Shown piece by piece: positions 7,982 through 17,679 of a stretch of DNA of 64,000 bases (position 1 is its first letter; each line of letters starts with the position of its first letter). The notes beneath the pieces are model-generated. The model was not told the origin of the DNA and searched no databases. It was given only the letters and a program-made list of their open reading frames with translations. The position numbers were made by a program, and so were the translations under genes. The DNA is taken from positions 1-64,000 of the forward strand of contig NZ_WLYI01000027.1 of NCBI RefSeq assembly GCF_009707515.1, given 5' to 3'. Source of the DNA: Pseudomonas karstica. Its GTDB lineage: Bacteria > Pseudomonadota > Gammaproteobacteria > Pseudomonadales > Pseudomonadaceae.

Positions 7982-9013
7982 ATGAGCGACTTTACTCGCC
8001 GCAACTTTCTCAAAACGGCCTCACTCGCCTCTGCTGCTGTCGCGGCCGCCGGGCTCGGTCTATACAGCGGCAAGAGTCAGGCCGCCGAGTTCAAGTTGAA
8101 GTTTGCCAACAACATGCCCATCACCCATTCGATGAACGTGCGTGCCCGGGAGATGGCCAAGGCTATTCGTGAAGAAACCGACGGTGCGGTACAGATTCAG
8201 ATTTTCCCTAGCAGCCAACTCGGCAGCGATACCGATACCCTGGCGCAGGTTCGCTCTGGTGCCGTCGACATGTTCGCCCTGTCGCCAGTGATCCTCGGAA
8301 CGCTGGTGCCGTCGGTGCAGATCAGCGCGGTCGGGTTTGCCTTCAAAGATTATGAGCAGGTGTGGAGCGCCATGGACGGTGACTTGGGCGCTCATGTGCG
8401 CGCCGAGATTGCCAAGACCGAAACACTGTTTGCGTTCGACAAAATCTGGGACAACGGTTTTCGTGTGACCACTACCAGCACCCGTCCGATCGTCACGCCC
8501 GATGACCTGAAGAGCATGAAGCTGCGAGTGCCTCCGAGCCCGATCATTATGTCCATCTTCCGCGCCTTTGAAGCCGCGCCGACCAGCATCAACTTTTCTG
8601 AAGTGTATTCGGCACTCCAGACCCGTATCGTCGAAGGCCAGGAGAACCCACTCACCCTGGTCTCTTCGGCGAAACTCTACGAAGTACAGAAATACTGCTC
8701 CCTGACCAACCACGTCTGGGATGGCTTCTGGATGTTGGGTAACAGCGCGTCATTCAATCGCCTGCCCCAAGACATGCAGGCGGTGGTCAGCAAACACATC
8801 AACGCTGCAGTGGTTGCTCAGCGTGATGACCTGGCCACGTTGCAGGGCACCATCCGCGACACGCTCAAGGAGAAAGGCCTTGAACTGGTGGAATCGCCCC
8901 CAGAACCCTTCCGTCAGCGGCTGCAAAGCGCCAATTACTATGGCGATTGGCACGAGAAGTTTGGTGACGCGGCTTGGGCAATCCTCGAGAAATACGCCGG
9001 GAAACTCGCATGA
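7982..9013 (+). CDS. TRAP transporter solute-binding protein (DctP family), copy 1
   Basis: Periplasmic receptor that delivers an organic acid to the DctQM permease encoded next. 343 residues. The N-terminus has a twin-arginine signal (TRRNFLKTASLASAAVAAAG), so it should be exported folded by Tat. The DctP fold is clear: AAEFKLKFANNMP, FPSSQLGSDTDTLAQVRSGAVDMF, and the segment MKLRVPPSP whose Arg (about 182) is the conserved carboxylate-binding residue of TRAP receptors. INFSEVYSALQTRIVEGQEN is also typical. A second copy of the same length lies at 25652-26683. Its stop overlaps the permease start, and a sigma54 promoter lies upstream. Confidence 0.95.
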   Translation: MSDFTRRNFLKTASLASAAVAAAGLGLYSGKSQAAEFKLKFANNMPITHSMNVRAREMAKAIREETDGAVQIQIFPSSQLGSDTDTLAQVRSGAVDMFALSPVILGTLVPSVQISAVGFAFKDYEQVWSAMDGDLGAHVRAEIAKTETLFAFDKIWDNGFRVTTTSTRPIVTPDDLKSMKLRVPPSPIIMSIFRAFEAAPTSINFSEVYSALQTRIVEGQENPLTLVSSAKLYEVQKYCSLTNHVWDGFWMLGNSASFNRLPQDMQAVVSKHINAAVVAQRDDLATLQGTIRDTLKEKGLELVESPPEPFRQRLQSANYYGDWHEKFGDAAWAILEKYAGKLA

Positions 9014-10893
9014 TGGGCGCGCCAGCGGCACTGGCCTCCACGTCTTCCATGCGCCTGCCGGCCCGGGCGCTTGTTTGTCTGAATACATGGGTGATGCGTG
9101 TAGTCGGAGCGATCACTGTTGCCTTGATGGTGATCGAAACCTGCGTGTTGCTGGCGGGGGTTATTTCTCGTTATGTGATGCACAACCCGCTGATCTGGAC
9201 CGATGAACTGGCGTCTTCCCTGTTCATCTGGATGGCCATGTTCGGTGCGGTGCTGGCACTCGATCGCGGGGAACACATGCGCATGTCCGCGCTGGTCAAC
9301 AAGCTGCCGGAGGCCTGGCGCGGGTTCTGCGAAACCCTGTCGGCGCTGGTGGTGTGCCTGTTCGTGGTGATGATCATCGCGCCAGCCATGCAGCATTCCC
9401 ATGAGCAGATGTGGATCACCACCCCAGCGTTGGGTATCCCCGACGGCTTGCGTGCGGCGGCCTTGCCGGTCGGTGCGGTGTTGATGCTGCTGGCGGCTGT
9501 GTCGCGCATGGCGCGGTTTTCCACGGTGCGCCAGTTCATGGCTGGAATCGTCGTGGTGGCGGTCGTGGCCGCTGTATTGTGGTTAAGCCAGCCCCTGCTG
9601 GCGGGCCTGGGTAACTACAACCTGATCGTGTTCTTTCTGGTGCTGCTGGGTGCCTGTGTGTTTGGTGGCATTCCTATCGCGTTCGCCTTTGGCACTGCAA
9701 CCATTGCCTACCTGGCGCTGGCCACCCATGCGCCGTTGTCGATTGTGGTCAGCCGCATGGATGAGGGCATGTCGCACATGGTGCTGCTGGCGGTACCGCT
9801 GTTCGTGATGCTCGGCGTGGTGCTGCAGTTGTCTGGCATGGCGCGCACCCTGATCGACTTCATGGCCTCCTTGCTCGGCCATGTGCGCGGAGGCCTGCAG
9901 TACGTCTTGCTGGGCGCGATGTTTCTGGTGTCGGGGATCTCCGGTTCCAAGGTCGCCGATATGGCGGCAGTGGCTCCGGCGCTGTTCCCGGAAATGAAAA
10001 AACGCGGCTCCGAACCCGAAGAGCTGGCGGCCTTGCTGGCGGCAACCGGCGCGATGACCGAGACCATTCCGCCGAGCCTGGTGCTGATTACCATCGGCGC
10101 GGTCTGCAGTGTGTCCATTACGGCGTTGTTCATTGGCGGTTTGATGCCGGCAGTGGTCGCCACCGTGGTCATCGCGCTGGTGTGCTGGTGGCGTTCGCGC
10201 AAAGAAGCCATGCCGGATGTCAAGCGTGCGCCGCTGTCGGTGATCGCGCGCACGTTCATGATCGCCTTGCCGGCCCTGGCGCTGCCCTTGCTGATTCGGG
10301 TGGCGGTGCTTGAAGGCGCCGCCACGGCCACCGAGGTCTCTACGATCGGTGTGGCTTACGTGGTGATGGTCGGGCTGGTGATGCACCTGTTCATGCGCCA
10401 CATCGAGTTCAAACGGGTGTACCCAATGATGCTCGAGGCGGCGGCGTTGTCCGGTGCCATCCTGTTGATCATTGGCATGGCCTCGGCCATGGCATGGGCA
10501 TTGACGCAGTCGGGTTTCTCGGCGTCGTTGGTGGACTTGATCAGTGAAATTCCCGGTGGCGCCATTGGCTTCATGGTCGTGACCATCGTCACCTTCGTGG
10601 TTCTGGGTAGCGTGCTGGAAGGTATCCCGGCGATCGTGCTGTTCGGCCCGTTGATGTTCCCGCTGGCCGAGATGCTCGGCATTCACCCGGTGCACTACGC
10701 CATGGTGGTGATCCTGGCGATGGGCATCGGCCTGTTTGCACCGCCACTGGGTGTCGGCTTCTATGCTGCCTGCGCGATCAGCAAGGTCTCGTCCGACCAC
10801 GTTATTCGCCGCGTCTGGGGCTACCTCGGCGCACTGATCGTGGCGCTGGTTATCGTCGCCTGTTTCCCATGGATCTCCATCGGTTTCCTTTAA
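9010..10893 (+). CDS. TRAP transporter permease, DctQ-DctM fusion
   Basis: Inner-membrane sodium-linked permease of 627 residues. The first 180 or so residues form the four-helix small DctQ subunit (NPLIWTDELASSLFIWMAMFGAVLALDRGEHMR is its hallmark region), fused to the large DctM subunit with its glycine-rich helices (VPLFVMLGVVLQLSG, VSGISGSKVADMAAVAP, MTETIPPSLVLITIG, IGLFAPPLGVGFYAAC). The ATG at 9010 overlaps the receptor stop (ATGA), which indicates translational coupling; another ATG lies immediately after it. It is the only TRAP permease in the window, so it probably serves both receptors. Confidence 0.95.
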   Translation: MMGAPAALASTSSMRLPARALVCLNTWVMRVVGAITVALMVIETCVLLAGVISRYVMHNPLIWTDELASSLFIWMAMFGAVLALDRGEHMRMSALVNKLPEAWRGFCETLSALVVCLFVVMIIAPAMQHSHEQMWITTPALGIPDGLRAAALPVGAVLMLLAAVSRMARFSTVRQFMAGIVVVAVVAAVLWLSQPLLAGLGNYNLIVFFLVLLGACVFGGIPIAFAFGTATIAYLALATHAPLSIVVSRMDEGMSHMVLLAVPLFVMLGVVLQLSGMARTLIDFMASLLGHVRGGLQYVLLGAMFLVSGISGSKVADMAAVAPALFPEMKKRGSEPEELAALLAATGAMTETIPPSLVLITIGAVCSVSITALFIGGLMPAVVATVVIALVCWWRSRKEAMPDVKRAPLSVIARTFMIALPALALPLLIRVAVLEGAATATEVSTIGVAYVVMVGLVMHLFMRHIEFKRVYPMMLEAAALSGAILLIIGMASAMAWALTQSGFSASLVDLISEIPGGAIGFMVVTIVTFVVLGSVLEGIPAIVLFGPLMFPLAEMLGIHPVHYAMVVILAMGIGLFAPPLGVGFYAACAISKVSSDHVIRRVWGYLGALIVALVIVACFPWISIGFL

Positions 10894-10906
10894 GAGAGCA
10901 TTTGTC

Positions 10907-11701
10907 ATGAGCCAATTAGCGAACAAGCCAGCTCCGGTCGCCTCGGGCCTGGGGCGTGTGGCCCTGGTCACCGGAGCCGCCATGGGCATCGGCGCAGCGA
11001 TCGCCGAACGCCTGGGGCACGATGGGCATACCGTGGTGGTGGCCGACATCAACCTGGCGGCCGCCGAAGAAATGGTCGCCGGGCTCAATGCCCAAGGCAT
11101 TGAAGCACTGGCGCTGGAAATCGACGTTGGCGACGCAGGCTCCATCGCGGCAGCATTTGCCTATCTGCAAGAGCGCTTTGGCCGCTGTGATGTGCTGGTC
11201 AACAATGCCGGCATTGCCAAGACCCAGGCATTTCTGGACTGCGACCTCGGCGACTGGCAGCGCGTGCTGAACATCAACCTGACGGGCTCGCTGCTCTGCG
11301 GCCAACACGCGGCGCGCCTGATGAGCGCCAATGGTTGGGGGCGGATCATTAACGTTGCCTCCATCAGCGGTATGCGTGCGAGCATGGGCCGTACGGCTTA
11401 TGGCACATCCAAGGCGGCGATCATCGGGTTGACTCGGCAGATGGCGGTCGAGCTTGCCGAATACGGCATTACCGTAAACGGCATAGCGCCCGGCCCGGTG
11501 GACACACCCTTGACCCAAATGCTGCACTCGGCCGCGACCCGGGATTCCTACGCCAGGGCCGTGCCGATGCGGCGTTATGGAACACCCGCGGAAATGGCAG
11601 GTGCAGTGGCCTTTCTGGCTTCCGACGATTCGTCATATATCAGCGGCCATGTGATTCCGGTGGATGGTGGATTCATGGCGTCGGGCATCCTGGAAATCTG
11701 A
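10907..11701 (+). CDS. Short-chain dehydrogenase/reductase
   Basis: An NAD(P)-dependent classical SDR of 264 residues. The nucleotide-binding motif is VTGAAMGIGAAIA, the structural motif is NNAGIA, the active-site Ser is in INVASISGM, and the catalytic Tyr/Lys is in YGTSKAA. It ends in DGGFMASGILEI. It follows the TRAP permease by 13 bases, so it is in the same operon and probably oxidises a hydroxyl group of the imported acid or its product. The substrate cannot be told from sequence; FabG-like and 3-hydroxyacyl or sugar-acid enzymes look alike. Confidence 0.9.
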   Translation: MSQLANKPAPVASGLGRVALVTGAAMGIGAAIAERLGHDGHTVVVADINLAAAEEMVAGLNAQGIEALALEIDVGDAGSIAAAFAYLQERFGRCDVLVNNAGIAKTQAFLDCDLGDWQRVLNINLTGSLLCGQHAARLMSANGWGRIINVASISGMRASMGRTAYGTSKAAIIGLTRQMAVELAEYGITVNGIAPGPVDTPLTQMLHSAATRDSYARAVPMRRYGTPAEMAGAVAFLASDDSSYISGHVIPVDGGFMASGILEI

Positions 11702-11852
11702 GCGAGCGCAACGTCATCGCTCAAACGAACCTCTCGTGTGAGTGTCCTGCGCAAAGCCATCCAACCTGTCATGTATGTCACCCGGGGCGAGACCTTCGCC
11801 GCCGGGTGACCACGGCCCTTCCCCGATCGCGCCTCTACCTGCGGAAATACCG

Positions 11853-13577
11853 ATGAACGCCATTGCCGCCCCTCTGCATCAACCTCTTGTACCCGAACTC
11901 ATCGCCAACCTTAAAACCATCGTCGGTGAGCACCATGTGCTGACCGAAGCCTGCGACACCGTGCGCTTTCGCCAGGGCTTTCGATTTGGCAAGGGCAGTG
12001 CCGTCGCGGTGGTGCGCCCTGGCTCGCTGCTCGAGCAATGGCAGGTGATCAAAGCGTGTGTGGCCGCCGACATGATCGTCATCATGCAGGCGGCCAATAC
12101 CGGCCTGACCGGTGGCTCAACGCCGGACGGCGGCTACGATCGCGAGGTGGTGATCGTCAGCACCTTGCGCATGCGTACCGTGCAACTGATCGAGCAGGGA
12201 CGGCAGGTGATCTGCTTTCCCGGCTCGACCCTGGATCAGCTGGAAAAAGTGCTCAAGCCCCTGGGCCGCGAACCGCATTCGGTCATTGGCTCTTCATGCA
12301 TTGGTGCCTCGGTGTTTGGTGGTGTCTGCAATAACTCCGGTGGTTCGTTGATCCGACGCGGGCCGGCCTACACCGAAATGTCGCTGTATGCACAGCTCGA
12401 CGCCCAGGGCGAACTGCACTTGGTGAACCATTTGGGGGTTCACCTGGGCGACACGCCGGAGCAGATCCTCGGCAACCTGGACGCTGGCTGTTACCGCGAA
12501 AGCGACGTCCAGGCCGACGCCGGACGCGGCTCCGATCACGATTACGCAGCACATGTACGTGATGTCGATGCGGCCACGCCAGCCCGGTTCAATGCCGACA
12601 CGCAGCGCCTGCACGAAGCCAGTGGCAGCGCCGGCAAGCTGGCGGTATTCGCGGTGCGCCTGGACACGTTCGTTGCCGAGCGCGACACCGCAGTGTTCTA
12701 CATAGGCAGCAATGACACCGCCGACCTGACTTGCATCCGCCGCCACATGCTCGAACACTTCGCCGAGCTACCGATTGCCGGCGAGTACATGCACCGTGGC
12801 GCCTATGACGTGGCGGCGCAGTACGGCAAAGATACCTTCCTGATGATCCATCACCTGGGCACCCAGCGCTTACCGAAAATGTTCGCCCTGAAAAGCCGGG
12901 TGGACAACGTTCTCGGCCGGTTTACCTGGCTGCGTTCGCACCTCTCAGACCGTGTGTTGCAACTGGTCGCACGCTGCTTTCCTGAGCACTTGCCCAAGCG
13001 GATGGCCGACTACCGCCAGCGTTATGAGCATTACTTGATGCTCAAGGTGTCGGCCACGTCGGTGGCGTCGACCGAGGCGTATCTGGGCGAATTGTTTGAA
13101 GGGCGCGAGGGGGATTTTTTCCGTTGTACGGCCGAGGAGGGCAGCAAGGCGTTCCTGCATCGGTTCGCGGCGGCCGGGGCTGCGGTGCGGTATCGGGCGA
13201 TCCATGATGATACGGTCGAGGATATTGTCGCACTGGATATCGCCCTGGCGCGCAATGATCGGGAGTGGTTCGAAAAACTGCCGGATGCCCTCGAGCAGCA
13301 ACTGATCCTGAAGCTGTATTACGGGCACTTTTTCTGTCACGTCTTTCACCAGGACTACATCGTGCGCAAGGGCCGCGATTGCTTGGCGGTGGAGCATGAA
13401 ATGTGGGCGCTGCTGGATGATCGAGGGGCCGAGTATCCGGCCGAGCATAACGTTGGTCACCTGTACCCGGCGAAGGCCGAATTGAAGGCGTTCTATCAGC
13501 AGTTGGACCCATGCAACAGCTTCAATCCCGGCGTAGGAAAGACCTCCAAATGTCGGCATTGGCAGGGTGAGGCCTGA
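11853..13577 (+). CDS. dld: Quinone-dependent D-lactate dehydrogenase
   Basis: A peripheral-membrane FAD enzyme that oxidises D-lactate to pyruvate and passes electrons to quinone. 574 residues, about the size of E. coli Dld (571). The FAD-binding region has MQAANTGLTGGSTPDGGYDREVVIVST, PGSTLDQLEKVLKPLGREPHSVIGSSCIGASVFGGVCNNSGG, and the C-terminal membrane-binding half ends PCNSFNPGVGKTSK. It lies 151 bases after the SDR and may belong to the TRAP operon. Its presence suggests that D-lactate, or a closely related 2-hydroxy acid, is a substrate or an end product of the locus. The ATG at 11853 gives the family length; the longer open frame from 11742 has no support. Confidence 0.9.
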   Translation: MNAIAAPLHQPLVPELIANLKTIVGEHHVLTEACDTVRFRQGFRFGKGSAVAVVRPGSLLEQWQVIKACVAADMIVIMQAANTGLTGGSTPDGGYDREVVIVSTLRMRTVQLIEQGRQVICFPGSTLDQLEKVLKPLGREPHSVIGSSCIGASVFGGVCNNSGGSLIRRGPAYTEMSLYAQLDAQGELHLVNHLGVHLGDTPEQILGNLDAGCYRESDVQADAGRGSDHDYAAHVRDVDAATPARFNADTQRLHEASGSAGKLAVFAVRLDTFVAERDTAVFYIGSNDTADLTCIRRHMLEHFAELPIAGEYMHRGAYDVAAQYGKDTFLMIHHLGTQRLPKMFALKSRVDNVLGRFTWLRSHLSDRVLQLVARCFPEHLPKRMADYRQRYEHYLMLKVSATSVASTEAYLGELFEGREGDFFRCTAEEGSKAFLHRFAAAGAAVRYRAIHDDTVEDIVALDIALARNDREWFEKLPDALEQQLILKLYYGHFFCHVFHQDYIVRKGRDCLAVEHEMWALLDDRGAEYPAEHNVGHLYPAKAELKAFYQQLDPCNSFNPGVGKTSKCRHWQGEA

Positions 13578-13588
13578 ACCGCCCAGAC

Positions 13589-13620
13589 CAAAAAACGGCG
13601 TGACTATCCAGAGCACGCCG
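13589..13620 (-). terminator. Terminator between dld and the porin gene
   Basis: CGGCGTG and CACGCCG form a stem; on the minus strand it is followed by TTTTTTG. It sits 94 bases after the stop of the minus-strand OprD gene, and may also end the plus-strand dld transcript. Confidence 0.6.
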
Positions 13621-13713
13621 CTTGTGGTTTAACGTTGATCAACCATGGGAGCAAGGGACTCTAGACAACTGAGCCCCTTGATCAGAACCCCTCTTGATCA
13701 GACCCCCTCTCGA

Positions 13714-15042
13714 TCAGAACAGTGCCAGGGTATAACTGAGCGCTACGCGGTTCTGGTCCTGGGCATATTCGCTGGGCAAGCCGCTGCGCAATGTGCCGTT
13801 ACGCCAGCTGAACCCGACGCCCTTGAAGGTGCCGCTTTGCACCACGTAATCCAGCGCGATGTCGCGTTCCCATTCTTTCTCGTCTCCACCGGTAGCCATG
13901 CGGATGTTGGTGCCCTTGAGGTAGGTGACAGATGCCACCAGCCCTGGCACACCTAGTGCGGCGAAGTTGTAGCCGTATTGACCGAATACCGTGCGCTCGC
14001 CTGCCCGGGTGAAGCTGGTGACCAGGCGGTCGGTGAACAGGTAAATGCTGCTGCCTGCCGCACCTTCGTTGGTGTTGCCCTGGTTGAGCTGCACGAAGTT
14101 GCCGCTATCGGACACGCTCTGGTAGCCGAGCAGGAAAGAGTTGCCTCCAAGCGCATAGGTAAACATCGCGCTCCAGGTGTCGTTGTCGATCTTGCCGAGG
14201 GTATCGCCCAGGCCACTCACCTGATAGCCCGCGGCACGGCCTGAGGCAGAGTCGTTACGGCCATCGGCGTCGGTTTTGAAATAACGCAGGTCGGTGGTCA
14301 GCGACTGGCCGTCACCCAATGGCAGCACATGCACCAGGCCGCCGAAGTGCTGCACGTAATAGTCTTCCAACTGGGCCACGTAGTACTGCAGCGTGAGTTG
14401 TTTGCTCAGTTTGTAGTCGGCACCGGCAAACAGGAATTCATTGCTTTGCTGGGTGCCGCCGGCGACTGCGAGCCCGGAGCGGTTGGTCGAGCCCCGGCCA
14501 GTAGCGTGTTCCAGGCGCCCGCCGACCAGGGTCAGGTTCTCCACGTCCTTGGAGGTGATCATGCCGCCTTCGAAGGTCTGCGGCAGGACGCGACCATCGT
14601 TGGCCACCAGGATCGGTAGCTTGGGTTGGAGCGTCCCGTAGCGGGCCTCGGTCTGGGAAAAACGCATCTTGCCGGTCAGCCCCAGGCGGCCCCATTGGTC
14701 CACGGCGCTGCCATCGCTGTCATCAGGAATCATCGAGCTGGCGCGGTGGTTGCCTTTGCCGCCGTCCAGGCGCACCCCCAGCAGGCCGAGTGCGTCCACA
14801 CCAACGCCGACGGTGCCATCGGTAAAGCCGGATTTGTAATCGAGGAAGAATCCCTGCGCCCATTCGGCTGTCTTGCTTTGCCCGGCGGGACCGGCACGGT
14901 CGCGGTAGTCGTTGTTGAAGTAGTAGTTGCGAAAACCCAGGGTGGCCTTGCTGTCCTTGACGAAGTCAGCGTGCGCCATCGGTGACAGGGCGACCCCTGT
15001 GGTGGCGAGCAACGACAGTTGAACGAAAGGAATTTTTTTCAT
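13714..15042 (-). CDS. OprD-family outer-membrane porin of the catabolic locus
   Basis: A 442-residue porin with signal peptide MKKIPFVQLSLLATTGVALSPMAHA. OprD hallmarks are LGFRNYYFNNDY, EWAQGFFLDYKSGFTDG, LDGGKGNH, the RYGTLQPKLPIL segment, LGVPGLVASVTYLKGTNIRM and a C-terminal Phe. The ATG follows AGGAAAA. It is encoded between the TRAP operon and the PCC/CoA-ligase/thiolase operon, so it is the likely outer-membrane entry for the same compound. No sigma54 motif was found in its short upstream region; transcription may come partly from the operon behind it (gap of 116 bases). Confidence 0.92.
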   Translation of the reverse strand: MKKIPFVQLSLLATTGVALSPMAHADFVKDSKATLGFRNYYFNNDYRDRAGPAGQSKTAEWAQGFFLDYKSGFTDGTVGVGVDALGLLGVRLDGGKGNHRASSMIPDDSDGSAVDQWGRLGLTGKMRFSQTEARYGTLQPKLPILVANDGRVLPQTFEGGMITSKDVENLTLVGGRLEHATGRGSTNRSGLAVAGGTQQSNEFLFAGADYKLSKQLTLQYYVAQLEDYYVQHFGGLVHVLPLGDGQSLTTDLRYFKTDADGRNDSASGRAAGYQVSGLGDTLGKIDNDTWSAMFTYALGGNSFLLGYQSVSDSGNFVQLNQGNTNEGAAGSSIYLFTDRLVTSFTRAGERTVFGQYGYNFAALGVPGLVASVTYLKGTNIRMATGGDEKEWERDIALDYVVQSGTFKGVGFSWRNGTLRSGLPSEYAQDQNRVALSYTLALF

Positions 15043-15158
15043 TGTTGTTTTCCTGATGGGCGAGGCAATACGATCGAAAGTCCAGGGGCGCGGGGCTGCG
15101 AGACAGCTCTTTGCACATGGCTTCGATTTTCTTGTTATGGGGGTGGTGGGTGAAGAGG

Positions 15159-15554
15159 TCAGTCGGGCAGCCACTCCTGCAGCGTCAACTCGACCGTGAT
15201 GAAGGTGAGGTTTTTGCCGCGCTCCAGGCGGCCGGCGTAAAGCTTGCCATCGGCATCGGCAACCACGGCCTGCAGGCGACTGGCACCGTTGAGAACTTCG
15301 CCGCTGACGCTGAGGATTTCGACCCCCGGGCCTTCGACATGGATCTGGATCATGCCCTGGCGACCCAGATAGCTGAGCTGGCCATCAACCAGGCTGCCCA
15401 ATCCACCGCGAACCACGGCCAAATGGATGCCGTGGTCTCGGCACAGGGCTTCGGCGCTGTCGATGATGTCTTCGTTGGGCTTGAGACGGGCGATCACCAG
15501 GCGGCCCAGTCGGCCGCCCTGGACCAGGGACTCTTCGGTTACGGCGGCGTTCAT
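15159..15554 (-). CDS. PCC/DUF296-domain protein lacking the metal site
   Basis: A 131-residue single-domain protein of the PCC (DUF296, plant and prokaryote conserved) family: VARLKPNEDIIDSAEALCRDHGI, then AVVRGGLGSLVDGQLSY, then VEILSVSGEVLNG. The usual HxH and GGHL residues of the family are replaced (LQAVVADADGKLYAGRL), so the conserved metal or ligand site is missing. It overlaps the second PCC gene by four bases and follows the CoA-ligase and thiolase. The biochemical role of bacterial PCC proteins is not settled; the pairing suggests a mixed trimer in which only one partner carries the active residues. Confidence 0.8.
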   Translation of the reverse strand: MNAAVTEESLVQGGRLGRLVIARLKPNEDIIDSAEALCRDHGIHLAVVRGGLGSLVDGQLSYLGRQGMIQIHVEGPGVEILSVSGEVLNGASRLQAVVADADGKLYAGRLERGKNLTFITVELTLQEWLPD

Positions 15555-16102
15555 GACACCTCCTGGAGAACGGGATGCAGCAGGTTGAAGTGGGTTTCCG
15601 CGTCAGGCAGGACCTGGTAGGCAACCTGCTCGAACAGGCACAGGCGAATCACCAGGGGCTCGCTGCCGACAATCAGTTTGTCCAGCACCAGGTGCCCGCC
15701 GTGCTGCTCGCCATCACGGTCCAGAAAGCCGGCATGGCAGTGCAACAACGGCGCGCCTTGGGCATCGCGGCCCACGGTGATGGCGCCGCTGATAAACGTG
15801 ATGTAGCCGTCCAGAGCTACGGGCTGGCCGTAGTCATAAGGGCGTTCGAGCTTGTCGGTGACGATCATGCGGTGATAGCTCAGGTGTGCGGCGCCGCCAC
15901 ACAGAATGCGGCCCACCGCGCTGCCGTAGCGTCGACCTTCCAGCGCCTTGAGCACGCCTGCCGCGACGTTACTCGCCAACGGCAGGACGATGCGCAGTTC
16001 TTCGCTATAGGGCACTTCCAGGTCCAACCGTCGCGGTGACAGGGGCGGGCCTTGGTGAATAAACGTGCGCACGCCGGCACGCTCGGCGAAATGAGGAGTC
16101 AT
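15551..16102 (-). CDS. PCC/DUF296-domain protein with intact His motif
   Basis: 183 residues. The C-terminal two thirds match the PCC (DUF296) family, including the conserved HCHAGFLDRDGEQHGGHL (His 121, 123, 134 and 137), followed by the family's strand pattern in PLVIRLCLFEQ. The N-terminal 60 residues (SPRRLDLEVPYSEELRIVLPLASNVAAGVLKALEG) look like a second, degenerate part of the same fold. The start ATG shares one base with the CoA-ligase stop (TGATG), and its own stop overlaps the next PCC gene, so all four genes of this operon are translationally coupled. Function unknown; it could assist the thiolase or ligase. Confidence 0.78.
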   Translation of the reverse strand: MTPHFAERAGVRTFIHQGPPLSPRRLDLEVPYSEELRIVLPLASNVAAGVLKALEGRRYGSAVGRILCGGAAHLSYHRMIVTDKLERPYDYGQPVALDGYITFISGAITVGRDAQGAPLLHCHAGFLDRDGEQHGGHLVLDKLIVGSEPLVIRLCLFEQVAYQVLPDAETHFNLLHPVLQEVS

Positions 16103-17679
16103 CAGGCCACCTCCTGGCGTTCTTCGAGCAGCGCGCGGATCTGTTTCTTGACGATCTTGCCGTAGCCCGACTTGGGCATCTCGTCCCAGCGCACAAAACG
16201 CTTGGGCCATTTGTAGCGGGCGATACGCGGCTCCAGGTACGCCAGCAGTTGTTCGTCGCTGACCTCGGCGGTGGTGACGATCACGGCATAACCGGACTCA
16301 CCCCATTTTGCGTCGGGCATGCCCAGCACGGCAGCTTCGGTCACCGCCGGATGGCTGAGCAGGACCTCTTCGATCTCCCGTGGATACACGTTGGAGCCCC
16401 CGGAAATGTACATGTCCGAAGCCCGGCCGGTGATGAACAGGTAACCGTGCTCGTCCAGGTGGCCGAGGTCGCCGGTGTGGAACCAGCCGAACTTGAAACA
16501 GCTTTCGTTGGCCTTGGGGTTGTTGTAGTAGCCGCTGAATACCGCCGGCCCGCGCACGCAGATTTCACCGTCGATACCGGTATCCAGTTGGTTGCCGGCG
16601 TCATCGAGAATCGCCACTTGCATGCCGGTCCGAGGGTAGCCGCAGCTGCCGACCTTGGCGTTCGGCGAGTCCTCGCTTTCGTGGCAATCGGCGGGCAGCA
16701 CGGTGATGTTGCCGGTCACTTCGCCCAGGCCGTAATACTGCACCAGGACCTTGCCCAGCTTGTTCAGGGCATGGCGCTGGTCGGCGCGATACATCGGCGC
16801 GCCAGCGTAAATCAAGTGGCGCAGGCTGCTGTGGTCGTAGCGGTCGACGGCGTCGCTTTCGGTGAGCATCTTGACGATGGTCGGCACGGTGAACAGGTTG
16901 TCCACGCGGTACTCCTGCACCAGGCGCCAGGCTTCGTCGCAGTCCAGTTTGTCGCTGGCCGGCAGGATGCAGGCGGCGCCCCGGGCGACATTGACCAAGG
17001 CATGGATACCGGCACCATGGGACAGCGGGGCGAGCACCAGCGATCGCGAATGCTGGCTCAAGCCAGGCATCAGGTCGGCTATATGGTTGGTGATCACAAA
17101 CGCCATCTGGCCGTGGGTCAGCACCCCGGCCTTGGGCTGGCCGGTGGTGCCCGAGGTGTAGAAAAACCATAGCGGGTCGTGATACGTCACTTCGGCCGGG
17201 CGGAAGGCGTTGTGCAGCGCGCGGCCCTCATCGAGCAATTGGTCGTAGCTCAGTTCACCTTTGCGGGGCTGACTGATGGCGATGACCGTTTGCAGGCTCG
17301 GCGATGCCTCGCGCACGGCGTCGACGTAATGATCGAGGCCTTCGTCATACAGCATCGCCACCGCGCCGCTGGAGCTGCCCAGGTAGGCCGCCTCCGTCGG
17401 GGTGATACGCACGTTGGTCGGGACCCACACGGCGCCGAGGCGGAACGCGACCCAGGCACTTTCGAACAGCGGCAAATTGTTGCGCGAATGCACCAACAGC
17501 TTGTCACCTTTACGGATGCCGCGTTCACGCAAGGCTGCAGCGACGCTGTCGACCCGCATGGAAATTTCTTTCCAGGAGTGTTCCCGACCGCTGCGAATGA
17601 AGCCCGGTGCATCCGGATAGCGACGTGCAATCTGGTTGAGCATCTCCCCCAGGTTCATGACGTTGTCGATGCCCATCAT
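16102..17679 (-). CDS. Acyl-CoA synthetase (AMP-forming)
   Basis: Activates a carboxylic acid to its CoA thioester through an acyl-adenylate. 525 residues, the normal size. The P-loop is YTSGTTGQPKAGVLTH, the adenylate-binding motif is YYGLGEVTG, the hinge is FHTGDLGHLDEHGYLFITGR, and the C-terminal catalytic Lys is in KSGYGKIVKKQ. It overlaps the thiolase stop by four bases and leads into the two PCC genes. In this operon it most likely loads the imported acid, or an oxidised product of it, on CoA before thiolytic cleavage. Its acid specificity is not evident; it resembles medium-chain and aryl-acid ligases of the FadD/long-chain type. Confidence 0.92.
   Translation of the reverse strand: MMGIDNVMNLGEMLNQIARRYPDAPGFIRSGREHSWKEISMRVDSVAAALRERGIRKGDKLLVHSRNNLPLFESAWVAFRLGAVWVPTNVRITPTEAAYLGSSSGAVAMLYDEGLDHYVDAVREASPSLQTVIAISQPRKGELSYDQLLDEGRALHNAFRPAEVTYHDPLWFFYTSGTTGQPKAGVLTHGQMAFVITNHIADLMPGLSQHSRSLVLAPLSHGAGIHALVNVARGAACILPASDKLDCDEAWRLVQEYRVDNLFTVPTIVKMLTESDAVDRYDHSSLRHLIYAGAPMYRADQRHALNKLGKVLVQYYGLGEVTGNITVLPADCHESEDSPNAKVGSCGYPRTGMQVAILDDAGNQLDTGIDGEICVRGPAVFSGYYNNPKANESCFKFGWFHTGDLGHLDEHGYLFITGRASDMYISGGSNVYPREIEEVLLSHPAVTEAAVLGMPDAKWGESGYAVIVTTAEVSDEQLLAYLEPRIARYKWPKRFVRWDEMPKSGYGKIVKKQIRALLEERQEVA

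Noticed and set aside
15043..15158. Sigma54 promoter for the second OprD gene
   Set aside because: No element with GG and GC at the right spacing was found on the minus strand.
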